A stretch of 64,000 bases of DNA from UBA7455 sp026713185 (GTDB lineage Bacteria > Pseudomonadota > Gammaproteobacteria > Pseudomonadales > Azotimanducaceae). The stretch is from assembly GCA_963665785.1 (NCBI GenBank), contig OY762456.1:2170001-2234000 (forward strand), written 5' to 3'. How positions within the stretch are numbered: the first letter of the stretch is position 1; each line of letters starts with the position of its first letter. The translations under genes were made by a program, and so were the position numbers. A model generated the notes under the pieces. That model had not been told where the DNA came from. It did not search any database and saw only the letters and a list, made by a program, of their open reading frames with translations. Positions 34,951 through 44,280 of this stretch are shown one piece after another.

Positions 34951-36405
34951 TCAACTGTCCACTTTGCGCCGGGCGTCAATCTCGGTGCGAATCGTATGAG
35001 CGCGTTCTTCAGTGATACTGTAAGACGCGACCAGCAGGATTGCTACTGCTGAAGTCAGCATTGGGATCACGACATCGAAAATTCGCATCAGAAACAGTGT
35101 GTGTTCTGATTGATTACCGCCGAACTCGACATCAAAACCGGTTACGTTAAGCAGGAAACCTCCGGCGGCAAGCGCTACACCCATGCCGAGTTTTACCACC
35201 CACCAGAAGATCGAACCGTACATGCCTTCCCGCCGCTCACCAGTATTGAGTTCATCCAGGTCACATACATCTGCAACCATTGATGGCATGAGGGTGAACA
35301 GGCTGCCGAGGCCAAAGGCGAGCAGTGGGGCAGGCAGTAGTAGCAAAAGTGGGTTGTCAGGGTCGTAGCACCACCATTTAAGACCATAGCCTATAATTGA
35401 AATGCTGATGCACAAAAAGAATGCCTGGCGTTTACCGATCACAGTTCCCAGCCAGGCTGTGAATGCCACTACAGCAAAAGTTGCGGCTGCAGAGATAGCG
35501 CCAAACAAGCCAAGATACTCTACGGCTTCGCCACGGTCGCCACCGAACACGTAGTAGATGACGACATAGGTTTGAAAGCCTCCAATGAGTTGAAAGCCGT
35601 TAAAGACCAGAAATGTCGCACCGCAGAGCTTGAGGAACTCGGTAGATTTCAGAGTTTGAAGAAAACCGTTCAGGAAGTTAACGATTTCAAGCAAGACTCG
35701 ATGCCAATTGGAGCGGAATGCAGTTTTTACATCCTGCGGAGAGCCGGCGTGACGCTCCCTGAGCAGAATTGCCGGTAGTACACCGACAGTGATGCATACC
35801 AGCGCCACTAGAATTGCGAGCGCCGAAGCTCCCTCCCTGAGGTTGTCGAATCGGTCTGATTCCATGAACCAAAGGAACCAGGGGGAGATCAAATAGGCTG
35901 TTTGACCGATAAAGTTTTGTACGCCCATCAACCGTGTCCGCTCGTGATAGTCGGGTGTTAATTCATAACCAAGGGCAACCCATGGAGTGGCGAACACGGT
36001 GTAAGCCAGGAAGAACAGAAGAGAGCCGACCAGAAAGAACCAGAAATAGAACAACTCTGATTGCCCCTTCGGCAACTGCCATAACAAGATAAAAGAAAGT
36101 CCCGCCAGCATTGCACCTATTATAATATAGGGTCGGCGACGCCCCCAGCGCGATCGTGTGTGATCGGACACATAGCCCATAACCGGGTCTGTTACAGCGT
36201 CGACCAGACGTGGTAGCCCTGATAGTAGACCTACGAGCGCCGGATTCATGCCATAACCAAGATTCAGCACGATCATCATGTTGCCGCTCGCCGCAGCCAG
36301 CAGGTTGTTGGTAAATGCCCCGCAGCCGTAAGCAAGTTTCCGTGAAAATGAAATCCGGTCCTCTGGTGCAGTAGGGTGATTTGATTCGCTCATTGGCGGA
36401 TTCAT
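34951..36405 (-). CDS. GPH-family sugar:cation symporter
   Basis: 484 residues with about 12 membrane segments. It has the GPH/MelB-like hallmarks LAYGCGAFTNNLL, DAVTDPVMGYVSDHTRSRWGRRRPY (cation-site Asp residues in TM2 and the following loop) and the late FTLMPSMVADVCDLDE. It should import an oligo- or disaccharide with Na+ or H+. Its stop lies 43 bases before the GAPDH start, and its start overlaps the upstream glycosidase stop by 4 bases (ATGA). Substrate (short beta-glucan such as laminaribiose) is inferred from the neighbouring GH3, clan-A and GH16 enzymes. A second in-frame ATG (36393) may be the real start. Confidence 0.9.
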   Translation of the reverse strand: MNPPMSESNHPTAPEDRISFSRKLAYGCGAFTNNLLAAASGNMMIVLNLGYGMNPALVGLLSGLPRLVDAVTDPVMGYVSDHTRSRWGRRRPYIIIGAMLAGLSFILLWQLPKGQSELFYFWFFLVGSLLFFLAYTVFATPWVALGYELTPDYHERTRLMGVQNFIGQTAYLISPWFLWFMESDRFDNLREGASALAILVALVCITVGVLPAILLRERHAGSPQDVKTAFRSNWHRVLLEIVNFLNGFLQTLKSTEFLKLCGATFLVFNGFQLIGGFQTYVVIYYVFGGDRGEAVEYLGLFGAISAAATFAVVAFTAWLGTVIGKRQAFFLCISISIIGYGLKWWCYDPDNPLLLLLPAPLLAFGLGSLFTLMPSMVADVCDLDELNTGERREGMYGSIFWWVVKLGMGVALAAGGFLLNVTGFDVEFGGNQSEHTLFLMRIFDVVIPMLTSAVAILLVASYSITEERAHTIRTEIDARRKVDS

Positions 36406-37724
36406 TCAGCGCTGACACGAAACGGCACGTTGGCGTAGGCTGCATGTCCCTCACCGTCATATATCTGGACGAAAAGCCGGTAAGTACCTGAAATTGCCGG
36501 GGCAAGCATTATAATCTGGCGTGTGTAGGGATTCTCAATCAGGCCAGGAATATCATGAATGATAGCCTCGTTATCACCACCTTCTGCTGTTGTATCGCTT
36601 TCTGGCTTTATGCTCCAATAGTAGCTGAGATCATCATCATCAGGGTCTTTTACCGAGACTCTGGCGGTATAGGTGACGTCTGGATTCAATGTGACATTCT
36701 GGTGTGCGTTTTTTGCGTTCAGCAGCAGCGACTTGACAGCCGGTGCTCGATTTTTTGGCCATGAACCAGTAAAGGCGTGTTGCAGCACATCCATAGTTTC
36801 GGTTGACTCCCCGCTCTCCGTGAACATGCTGTACCAGGTAGGTGTTCGCTCCTGTTTCTGACCCCATAAAAAGGCATAGCTGCCCAGTCCAGGTCCAAGG
36901 TGCGGAGCAATCAGCCTTTGGTATTGTCTGTGGAAATGTCCGGCTTTTTCCGAGCTGTTTTGTTCAATAGGCGCCCCCCAACTGGTCACGCTGACCTCCC
37001 AATGACCCAGTGGCCCCCATTCGGTTATCATGAATGGCGTGTCGGCAAGTATGCCAGTTGCAAAATCGGGCAGAAGCGCCAGTGAGCCGTAGACCTGGAA
37101 ACTTAGAAAATCGAGGTCCGGTGCGCGCTCACGAAGCGTTCTGATCATTGCAACGTTCAGGTCGGCGATGGTAGTTGTGGTCGGATGGTTGGGATCAAGT
37201 TTATGAACGAGGCGAGACAGGTAGTTTACTTCATCCCACATCACGGGATTGGTGTGAGCATAGTTAAGTTCGTTACCGAGAAACCAGCTTAACAGTGCAG
37301 GATGATTGCGATATCGCTCGACTGCCGCCTGTACCAGTTGTCGCTGTGCGACCAGTAACACTTCATCCTCGTAATCGAATCCGTAGCGTTCAGCCACCAC
37401 TGGGAGGCACAGAGAAACAGTTATACCCAGTTGATGTGCAGCATCCAGTTTGGCCTGGGCCATGTCGATATTCCATGTGCGTATTGAATTACCGCCCAGT
37501 GCCTTAAGGCTTGCGAAATTCGAAATGTTCGCACCGACACCTTTCACCACATACGGTTGACCACCCCGGAGCAATTGATATTGGCCATTTTCACCCACAA
37601 CTTCGACTTTTACGGGACCATAAGCCTCTCCTTCGGCAGCCTGACCGTATGATATGCCGAGTGTCAGCATTAGCCAGACCATGACACCGGCATGAATCCT
37701 GTATTGGGAAAGCATCAGTGTCAT
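36402..37724 (-). CDS. Exported clan GH-A TIM-barrel glycoside hydrolase (GH2-like), beta-glucan context
   Basis: 440 residues. A signal peptide ends near residue 29 (VMVWLMLTLGISYGQAA), so it is periplasmic or secreted. The TIM barrel (about 45-310) has the clan-A acid/base E152 in WFLGNELN and nucleophile E235 in FMITEWGPLG. This is the GH2-TIM-barrel type without the usual N-terminal sandwich domains. A C-terminal beta-sandwich (about 325-440, VSVKDPDDDDLSYYW) follows. The exact CAZy family is not certain, as GH2 offshoots and beta-1,3-glucanase families share this pattern. Both ends overlap neighbouring genes by 4 bases, so it is translationally coupled to GH3 and the GPH symporter. Confidence 0.85.
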   Translation of the reverse strand: MTLMLSQYRIHAGVMVWLMLTLGISYGQAAEGEAYGPVKVEVVGENGQYQLLRGGQPYVVKGVGANISNFASLKALGGNSIRTWNIDMAQAKLDAAHQLGITVSLCLPVVAERYGFDYEDEVLLVAQRQLVQAAVERYRNHPALLSWFLGNELNYAHTNPVMWDEVNYLSRLVHKLDPNHPTTTTIADLNVAMIRTLRERAPDLDFLSFQVYGSLALLPDFATGILADTPFMITEWGPLGHWEVSVTSWGAPIEQNSSEKAGHFHRQYQRLIAPHLGPGLGSYAFLWGQKQERTPTWYSMFTESGESTETMDVLQHAFTGSWPKNRAPAVKSLLLNAKNAHQNVTLNPDVTYTARVSVKDPDDDDLSYYWSIKPESDTTAEGGDNEAIIHDIPGLIENPYTRQIIMLAPAISGTYRLFVQIYDGEGHAAYANVPFRVSAE

Positions 37725-40150
37725 GCGGCAATCTCAACTTTGGAAAGTGACAGGCGCAAAGCACCATCGGTTTTTAATAAAAAGGGTATCTCGACACAAT
37801 GCATTTCTGTTCCCGAGTCAATAAATCTCTGTAAATCAATTGACACAAGCTGCCAGATACCGAGTGGCAATTGTTGCAGAGTCCTGGTCAGATCAATACC
37901 ACCATCTTTCTGACCGGAGCTGTTCATGTGCAGGGTCACAACTCCCTGTGGCGGCGCATCCAGGCATATATGAAATTTGAGGCTGGCATCTTTTACTGCC
38001 AGATGGCTAAGATTGAGCGGATGGCTTCCGTAAAAACCTGCCTGTGCACTACCAATACCATGCCAGATGAATTCACGTGCATCTTCCTGTTTACTCATGT
38101 CGATTTTTCGCACTGAAACGAAATTCAAAGGTGAACTCGCGGAACGACCGGTCATAGCTACTCGCCAGTTATTTTTGTCGCCAATACACAATTCGAAGGA
38201 ATTTACCGGGTACCGGTCATACACCGTGACCCGGCTGGATTCAAGTTTGTGCGCCAGGTCTTGTTCTGGCAATTCAGATAAAGATGAGCCCTTTTGCCTG
38301 TAATTAAGACCGAATCCATAGGGAAAAAGCGGATCATAGTCAGCATCGCTGCGATTCAACGGTGTTTGCATGGGATTACGCGGCCAGGAGAAAGACAGCT
38401 TGCCGCTGAAGTCATATGTGATCTGGTTGTTCTCATCACGGAATAACAGATCGCAGATACCCTTGCCCTCGGTACCCGGCAGCCAGGCAGCGATAAACGA
38501 ATTCGAAGCGTTGAGTTCGGGATTGACCCAAAGTGGGCGACCACTCAGGAACACGGACACAATCGGAATCTGCTGACTTTTCAGCCTGAGCAGCAATTCG
38601 AGTGATTCAGTATGTTTCGCCGAATAGCTGAGGTGAGTCGTATCCCCCTGGCCTTCAGCGTAGGGTGGTTCACCGAATATGACAATGGCAACATCAGGTC
38701 GTTCAACAAATTCCCCATGTTCACTCAACTGTGCAATACCGCCCGCTTTTGTAACGGTTTCTCTGATGCCGTCAAAAATTGAGTCCGCGTTTGGAAAGTC
38801 GTTATTTTCGTTAAATGTACCCTGCCAGGTCAGTGTCCAACCGCCACACTGCATACCGATGTTGTGCGCACAGTTTCCTGCCACCAGAACTCTGGAATCG
38901 GGTCTAAGCGGCAGGAGTGAGTTGTTATTCTTAAGCAGTACCAAAGATTCCCTTACCGCTTGTCTTGCGAGTGCCCGATGGTCGGGTGCTGCTGGCATGA
39001 TGCCGGCGCCTTGACGTGCGGAAGGCGCACAGCTTTTTAACAGACCCGTTCGGGCTTTGACTCGAAGGATGCGTGTTACGGCATCGTTGATCCGTGTTTT
39101 GGTAATTGTACCGGCGTGAGCCTGATCGATCAGAATTGCAAACACCTGTCGCCAGTCTTCCGGAACCATCAGCATGTCAACACCGGCGTTTATGGCGTAT
39201 ACACAGGCATCTATTGTGGATTCTGCCAACTGTCCATAGCCGTTCCAATCGCTGATGACAAAGCCGCTGAATCCTATTTTTCCCTTCAGGATATCAGTCA
39301 ATAAATATTTATGACCATGAATTTTCCTGCCATTCCATTCATTAAATGCCGCCATGACGATTTGTGCTCCGGCGGCGATTGCATTCAGGTGCCCCTGCCC
39401 ATGTATGTCGCGCAGTTCGGCCTCGGAACAGATCGCATTCCCCTGATCAATGCCCTCAAATGTCCCGCCCTCACCAATGAAGTGCTTGGCGGTTGCCAGT
39501 ATTTTCTGTGGACCGGCAAAGTCATGGCTCGCCGCATCTCCCTGAAGCCCGATGATCATCCTGGATGCGTAGTCGCGCACGATTTCGGGATCCTCAGAAT
39601 AACTCTCATAACTGCGTCCCCATCGATCATCCCGAGCTACTGCCAGAGTGGGTGCAAAGGTCCAGTCAAGACCCGATGCAACGACTTCGCGTGCTGTCGC
39701 CGCCCCGATGGCTTCGATAAGGTCTGGATTGCCCGCTGCACCCAAACCGATGTTGTGCGGAAAAATCGTGGCTCCAAACAGATTGGAATGGCCATGTACA
39801 GCGTCTGTTCCCCACATAATGGGCACAACAATATCCGTTTCTGAAGTTTTGCGTGTGGTGGCGTCATAGTAGGCATCGGCGAGTGCCAGCCAGTCACGAA
39901 TGTGAGCATGTTTGTTGTCGTTTGGATAGCATCCACCGCCATTCAATATCGAACCGATGTGATATTTGCCTGCTTCCCGAGGTGTAATGGTGGAAATCTC
40001 GGCTTGAATCATTTGTCCGATTTTCTGACGCAGTTTCATGTGCCTGACCAGATGTGCGATTTCAGCCTCAATTGCCTGCATTTCCATACCAGGCATGTCC
40101 AGCGGACTGGGGCAGGAGGGCCAGATCACTTTATTCTCAGACGAGTTCAA
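37721..40150 (-). CDS. GH3 exo-beta-glucosidase (ExoP-like), cytoplasmic
   Basis: 809 residues, no signal peptide. The (alpha/beta)8 GH3 N-domain has RWGRSYESYSEDPEI, KHFIGEGGT and nucleophile D301 in GFVISDWNG. The GH3 C-domain follows (about 410-610, VLLKNNNSLLPL, VVIFGEPPYAEGQGDT). The last 170 residues form the ExoP-type galactose-binding-like domain (ends in LRLSLSKVEIA). ExoP-type GH3 enzymes are exo-1,3/1,4-beta-glucanases releasing glucose. Without a signal it acts on imported oligosaccharides. It is linked by 4-base ATGA overlaps to the LacI gene before and the clan-A glycosidase after. Confidence 0.93.
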   Translation of the reverse strand: MNSSENKVIWPSCPSPLDMPGMEMQAIEAEIAHLVRHMKLRQKIGQMIQAEISTITPREAGKYHIGSILNGGGCYPNDNKHAHIRDWLALADAYYDATTRKTSETDIVVPIMWGTDAVHGHSNLFGATIFPHNIGLGAAGNPDLIEAIGAATAREVVASGLDWTFAPTLAVARDDRWGRSYESYSEDPEIVRDYASRMIIGLQGDAASHDFAGPQKILATAKHFIGEGGTFEGIDQGNAICSEAELRDIHGQGHLNAIAAGAQIVMAAFNEWNGRKIHGHKYLLTDILKGKIGFSGFVISDWNGYGQLAESTIDACVYAINAGVDMLMVPEDWRQVFAILIDQAHAGTITKTRINDAVTRILRVKARTGLLKSCAPSARQGAGIMPAAPDHRALARQAVRESLVLLKNNNSLLPLRPDSRVLVAGNCAHNIGMQCGGWTLTWQGTFNENNDFPNADSIFDGIRETVTKAGGIAQLSEHGEFVERPDVAIVIFGEPPYAEGQGDTTHLSYSAKHTESLELLLRLKSQQIPIVSVFLSGRPLWVNPELNASNSFIAAWLPGTEGKGICDLLFRDENNQITYDFSGKLSFSWPRNPMQTPLNRSDADYDPLFPYGFGLNYRQKGSSLSELPEQDLAHKLESSRVTVYDRYPVNSFELCIGDKNNWRVAMTGRSASSPLNFVSVRKIDMSKQEDAREFIWHGIGSAQAGFYGSHPLNLSHLAVKDASLKFHICLDAPPQGVVTLHMNSSGQKDGGIDLTRTLQQLPLGIWQLVSIDLQRFIDSGTEMHCVEIPFLLKTDGALRLSLSKVEIAA

Positions 40151-41205
40151 AATTGACCGGTTCCGGGAGTTGCCATTGAAGCACGCACAATGAGTTCACA
40201 TTCGAATATATGGTTTTCTGTATGTGTCTCCCTTGAATTAAAATCGGTAATTCGAGAAATCAGGCTGTGTGTCGCATAGGTTGCCATTTCAATGATTGGC
40301 TGACGAACCGTTGTCAGTGGTGGCCAGGTATGTGCAGAAATTGGTGTATCATCGAAACCTGCCACTGACAGGTGTTCAGGTACATCCAGGCCCAGTTCCC
40401 GCGCGGCGACAATGGCGCCAGCCGCCATGTCATCATTACTTGCGATAATTGCTGTAGGCCGCTGATTCAAGTTGAACAGACGCCTGGCGCCGCGCTTGCC
40501 GGACTCAAAATCGAATCGCCCATCGGTAAGCAACTTCTCGTCTTGTGCGATTCCGTTGGTATGCATACATTGCAGAAAACCCTGCAATCGCTTTTCGCTG
40601 GCGCCGTGTTCCGGGTCGCCACTTATGAATCCTATACGCCGGTGGCCGAATGACAGGACATGCTCTGTCAGCATGGTACAGGCTTCGAAATCGTTAGGAC
40701 TGACTGCTGCAATTTTTGGGATTGGCGTACGTGGTGACATCTGTACCAGGGGTGTTCCTGTTTCGGCCAGCATGTTGATTATTTCGACCCGGTCGCTTAC
40801 GGGTGCGAGCAACACAACGCCATCCACTTGAGTCTGTTGGATAAATTGACGCACCCCGGCGGCATTGATGTCGTTGTCGCAAGGCCGTAGCAAAAGGGTA
40901 TAGCCACCAGACTCACAGGCTGCAAACGCACCTTCGAAGACCTTTTGAATGTAACTGAATTCATGTGGATTCATATATAGAAGTCCAATTGAATAGGTGC
41001 GTCTACCAGCGAGGCCACGGGCAAGTGGATTAGGTTTGAATTGAAGGTCTTCGACCGCTTCATTCACCCGATTGCGCGTCTCTTCACGGACATTCGGTTC
41101 CTTATTGAGTACTCGGGATACTGTCTTGATCGACACCCCGGCACGACTTGCCACATCTTTGATCGTAGCTTTACCGACTTTAACGGATACTGAAGTCCTA
41201 GACAT
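40147..41205 (-). CDS. LacI-family transcriptional regulator of the glucan operon
   Basis: 352 residues from the ATG at 41205 (the frame is open to 41280, but that part lies over the promoter). The N-terminal HTH is TIKDVASRAGVSIKTVSRVL and the hinge helix is NPLARGLAGRRT, followed by a periplasmic-binding-like effector domain with IASNDDMAAGA and VAGFDDTPIS. It probably represses its own operon and is relieved by a glucan sugar. A palindrome and promoter lie just upstream (41252-41280). The stop overlaps the GH3 start by 4 bases, so regulator and enzymes are one operon. No clear ribosome site precedes the ATG. Confidence 0.93.
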   Translation of the reverse strand: MSRTSVSVKVGKATIKDVASRAGVSIKTVSRVLNKEPNVREETRNRVNEAVEDLQFKPNPLARGLAGRRTYSIGLLYMNPHEFSYIQKVFEGAFAACESGGYTLLLRPCDNDINAAGVRQFIQQTQVDGVVLLAPVSDRVEIINMLAETGTPLVQMSPRTPIPKIAAVSPNDFEACTMLTEHVLSFGHRRIGFISGDPEHGASEKRLQGFLQCMHTNGIAQDEKLLTDGRFDFESGKRGARRLFNLNQRPTAIIASNDDMAAGAIVAARELGLDVPEHLSVAGFDDTPISAHTWPPLTTVRQPIIEMATYATHSLISRITDFNSRETHTENHIFECELIVRASMATPGTGQF

Positions 41206-41251
41206 GAGCGAAATAAGTATAACTAACGGCAATTCTGACCATAGCAATGTA

Positions 41252-41280
41252 ACTGTACACCCCGATGACAACGTTATCAA
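41252..41280 (-). promoter_or_regulatory. Candidate promoter for lacI-GH3 operon with LacI-type operator
   Basis: On the minus strand, a -35 box TTGATA (41275-41280) and a -10 box TACAGT (41252-41257) are separated by exactly 17 bases. A 14-base near-palindrome, TGATAACGTTGTCA on this strand (41266-41279, 12 of 14 symmetric positions, central CG), overlaps the -35 and spacer. It has the LacI-family operator form and lies 61 bases before the LacI start. A repressor bound there would block RNA polymerase, so autoregulation is likely. A visual check found no second copy upstream of the GH16 gene. Confidence 0.6.
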
Positions 41281-41311
41281 CAGGAATTTGGACTAGAATA
41301 AACAACCTCGA

Positions 41312-42421
41312 CTAGAAATTGATAACGCTCCGGATGCTGCGGCCTGCATGCATGTGATCGAATGCCAGGTTAATGTCATCGAGCTTCAGGGAATAGGTGA
41401 TGTACTCATCAAGCCTGATGTCTCCGGTCATATACTGATCCACCATACCGGGTAACTGGCTCCTGCCTTTGACTCCACCGAATGCAGTTCCACGCCATAC
41501 ACGCCCGGTCACTAACTGAAATGGACGGGTACTGATTTCCTGCCCGGCGCCGGCAACACCGATAATAATCGACTCTCCCCAGCCCTTGTGGCAACACTCA
41601 AGGGCGGAACGCATCAACTCCACGTTACCGACGCATTCAAAGGAATAGTCGACGCCGCCATCCATCAGATCGACGATGACATCCTGAATCGGATCATCAT
41701 AATCAAGTGAGTTGATGCAGTCGGTAGCACCCAGGGACCGTGCCATATCGAATTTGTCAGGGTTGATATCAATGGCAATGATCCTGCCTGCTTTGGCTAA
41801 TACAGCACCCTGTACGACACTCAAACCAATGCCGCCAAGTCCGAATACTGCTACAGAAGCACCAGGTTCGACCTTTGCCGTATTCAATACCGCACCGATA
41901 CCGGTGGTAACACCGCAACCTAACAGGCAAACTTTTTCGAGTGGCGCCGCTTTGTTGATTTTAGCCAGAGAAACTTCGGCTACCACCGAATATTCCGAAA
42001 ATGTGGATGTCCCCATGTAGTGGAACACTTGTTTGCTCCCACAGCGGAAGCGGGATGTTCCATCGGGCATCAGACCCTGGCCCTGTGTGGTTCTGACGGA
42101 TGAGCAGAGATTGGTTTTTCCGGAAGTACAGAATTTGCACTTGCCGCACTCTGCGGTATAAAGAGGAATAACATGATCGCCAGGACTGATCGAAGTAACA
42201 CCGGGACCTACCTCTTCAACGATCGCTCCACCTTCATGTCCCAGGACAACAGGGAAAAGCCCCTCTGGATCATCACCGGACAGTGTGAATGCATCAGTGT
42301 GGCATACCCCTGTGGCTACCATCCTTATCAGGACTTCGTGAGATTTTGGCCCTGCAACATCAATTTCTTCCAGGACAAGTGGTTTACCTGCTTCCCAGGC
42401 AACTGCGGCTCTCGATTTCAT
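41312..42421 (-). CDS. frmA: S-(hydroxymethyl)glutathione dehydrogenase / class III alcohol dehydrogenase
   Basis: 369 residues from the ATG at 42421 (the upstream ATG at 42508 adds non-family sequence). The zinc-binding MDR signatures are VATGVCHTDAF (C40, catalytic zinc), GHEGG, and the structural zinc Cys cluster ECGKCKFCTSGKTNLC. The NAD-binding motif is VFGLGGIGLSVV. The TQGQGLMPDGTSRF stretch is specific to the class III enzyme. It oxidises the glutathione adduct of formaldehyde, and also reduces S-nitrosoglutathione. No esterase (frmB) is adjacent. It shares strand with the LacI operon, with its stop 107 bases upstream of the LacI start and its own promoter region upstream. Confidence 0.95.
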   Translation of the reverse strand: MKSRAAVAWEAGKPLVLEEIDVAGPKSHEVLIRMVATGVCHTDAFTLSGDDPEGLFPVVLGHEGGAIVEEVGPGVTSISPGDHVIPLYTAECGKCKFCTSGKTNLCSSVRTTQGQGLMPDGTSRFRCGSKQVFHYMGTSTFSEYSVVAEVSLAKINKAAPLEKVCLLGCGVTTGIGAVLNTAKVEPGASVAVFGLGGIGLSVVQGAVLAKAGRIIAIDINPDKFDMARSLGATDCINSLDYDDPIQDVIVDLMDGGVDYSFECVGNVELMRSALECCHKGWGESIIIGVAGAGQEISTRPFQLVTGRVWRGTAFGGVKGRSQLPGMVDQYMTGDIRLDEYITYSLKLDDINLAFDHMHAGRSIRSVINF

Positions 42422-42642
42422 ATTCAACCCAATCACAAACAAATTATGGGAAACTGTAACCTGAATAAGTGTTGTAAAGCCAGTGACGAGCTGGAAATCG
42501 ATATCCAATAAATACCGGGTTCATCTACAAAGTAACGGTAGTCTCCAGCGCCTGCCCGACCTGTAATCAAGCCGGAAGCACTTGTGGGAATTATCTTCTA
42601 TCCCGAATCGCTTGTGACGGTCAATATGAATTTTGATGGCCA

Positions 42643-42672
42643 TTGACAACGACAGATATACTGATGTGTATT
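42643..42672 (+). promoter_or_regulatory. Possible promoter for queF
   Basis: TTGACA at 42643-42648 is followed after 18 bases by TGTATT (42667-42672, 4 of 6 consensus). It lies about 30 bases before the queF start, so the leader would be short. No preQ1 riboswitch is evident. Confidence 0.35.
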
Positions 42673-42701
42673 ATTGATATGGAGGCCATGATGGCCAATA
42701 C

Positions 42702-43553
42702 ATGAACATAGACAAAACATATGACAGATCAATGCACAACACTCGAAAAACAGCGTATAAGGACAGCTATGTATCATCACTGCTCAAGTCTCTGCCAAGA
42801 CAGGAACAGCGCCAGCCTCTGGGAATTACCGGAAAGAAATTGCCTTTCGATGGATTCGACATCTGGAATGCATACGAGTTTTCGTGGCTGAATGCAAAAG
42901 GCCGTCCGGAAGTCGCCCTTGCCCGTTTCCAGATGCCAGCCGGGTCTGTTAACTTCATTGAGTCAAAGTCCTTCAAGCTTTACCTGGGTTCCTGCAGCAA
43001 TACAAAGTTTGGGTTGCGCAGTGAGGTCGTTGATACCCTGAAATCAGATCTGACCAGAGTAATCAATGCGCCTGTAAAAGTGTTTTTGATGACTCCGGAA
43101 GAGGTCCAATTAGAAGGTTTGGGACAGCTTTGCGGTACTTGTCTGGATTATCTTGATGTTGAGATGTCAGAATACCGCTGCAATCCTGAGTTACTGGAAC
43201 TTGAAAAAGAACTGAAACTTGAAAAAGAATCAGTACAGGAAACCCTTTATACCCATCTCTTCCGATCACTTTGCCCTATCACAGGACAACCGGATCTGGG
43301 GAGTATTACTGTGCAGTATGAAGGTCTTGGGATCCGTCACGAAGGACTGCTGAAATATCTTGTTTCCTACCGCAATCAGGCAGCCTTCGGTGAGCAGATC
43401 ACAGAACAGATCTTTGTGGACATCATGAAACAATGCTCTCCCCGGAATCTTGCAGTGATTGCCCGGTTCAATCGTCGTGGCGGTATCGACATCAACGCAC
43501 ATAGAACCAGTGAGTTATCATCTACGGATGACGTCAGGATTTGGCGCCAATAG
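42702..43553 (+). CDS. queF: NADPH-dependent 7-cyano-7-deazaguanine reductase, long type
   Basis: 283 residues, the two-lobed YqcD/long QueF form. The N-lobe has the substrate/NADPH-binding ESKSFKLYLGS. The C-lobe has the active-site C191 in LCPITGQPDLGS and D198, plus the closing RGGIDINAHR. It reduces preQ0 to preQ1 in queuosine synthesis. The upstream sequence contains an imperfect inverted repeat GGCCATGATGGCC just before the start. Monocistronic between frmA (divergent) and the nitroreductase gene. Confidence 0.96.
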   Translation: MNIDKTYDRSMHNTRKTAYKDSYVSSLLKSLPRQEQRQPLGITGKKLPFDGFDIWNAYEFSWLNAKGRPEVALARFQMPAGSVNFIESKSFKLYLGSCSNTKFGLRSEVVDTLKSDLTRVINAPVKVFLMTPEEVQLEGLGQLCGTCLDYLDVEMSEYRCNPELLELEKELKLEKESVQETLYTHLFRSLCPITGQPDLGSITVQYEGLGIRHEGLLKYLVSYRNQAAFGEQITEQIFVDIMKQCSPRNLAVIARFNRRGGIDINAHRTSELSSTDDVRIWRQ

Positions 43554-43648
43554 ATAGCTTTGACATTAGGTGGTATTCACCGGTATTTCACTCCTGGTTC
43601 GATTAAAGTATCGTTACGGCAGTAAAACTCTAAGGGAGGTCAAATCTG

Positions 43649-44209
43649 GTGGAAGCACTGAAAGCACTGCATACGCGTGTGTCTTCACCAAGGCTGACAG
43701 GTGAAGTAACCGAAACCCAATTGCAAAATATATTCAGGGCAGCACTCCGTGCTCCGGACCACGCATTGCTCAGACCCTGGCGGTTTCTGCTGATTCAAGA
43801 CGAAAGCAGAGAGAAACTGGGAGAGGTATTTGCCCGTGCAGCACTAAAAAAAGCTCCGGACCTGACACCCACGGAACTGGCAAGAGTACGTGCCAAGCCG
43901 TTTCGTGCGCCTTTGATTATCGCTGCTATTGCCAGAGTGACAGAACATCCCAGTGTGCCTGAGATAGAGCAACTGATTTCTTGTGGTGCGGCGATGCAGA
44001 ATATGATGCTGGCAGCCTATGCACAGGGTGTGGGCGCTATGTGGAGAACGGGCGTTATGGCTTATGACAGGATGGTCCAGGAAGACCTTGGCCTGGAGGA
44101 TAACGAACAGATCATCGGTTATCTGTATCTCGGTCAGATACCGGGCAAGAGTCGTGTATTCAGGGAACTGGATATCGATGAGTTCTTCCAGGTATGGACT
44201 GGAGATTAG
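43649..44209 (+). CDS. Nitroreductase family protein (YdjA-like)
   Basis: 186 residues from a GTG at 43649, backed by a strong GGGAGGT 8 bases upstream. Small single-domain nitroreductase: APDHALLRPWRFLLIQDESR near the start gives the FMN phosphate/ring site, ISCGAAMQNMMLAAYAQGVG is the central dimer helix, and the C-terminus LYLGQIPG is typical. It resembles E. coli YdjA, an NAD(P)H-dependent FMN oxidoreductase whose natural substrate is unknown. Possibly in an operon with the following BRCT gene. Confidence 0.9.
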   Translation: MEALKALHTRVSSPRLTGEVTETQLQNIFRAALRAPDHALLRPWRFLLIQDESREKLGEVFARAALKKAPDLTPTELARVRAKPFRAPLIIAAIARVTEHPSVPEIEQLISCGAAMQNMMLAAYAQGVGAMWRTGVMAYDRMVQEDLGLEDNEQIIGYLYLGQIPGKSRVFRELDIDEFFQVWTGD

Positions 44210-44280
44210 TTTCCGCCGGTTGGAGAGACCCGAAGAATGGTGCATTAGCCAGAAATTTCCAGGGAGCAGGAGTTGAAGAG

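Noticed and set aside
42599..42701. preQ1 riboswitch upstream of queF
   Set aside because: The 100-base leader shows a promoter-like pair and a GGCC inverted repeat, but no preQ1-I or II core (no CCT-rich stem with A-rich tail). Not supported.
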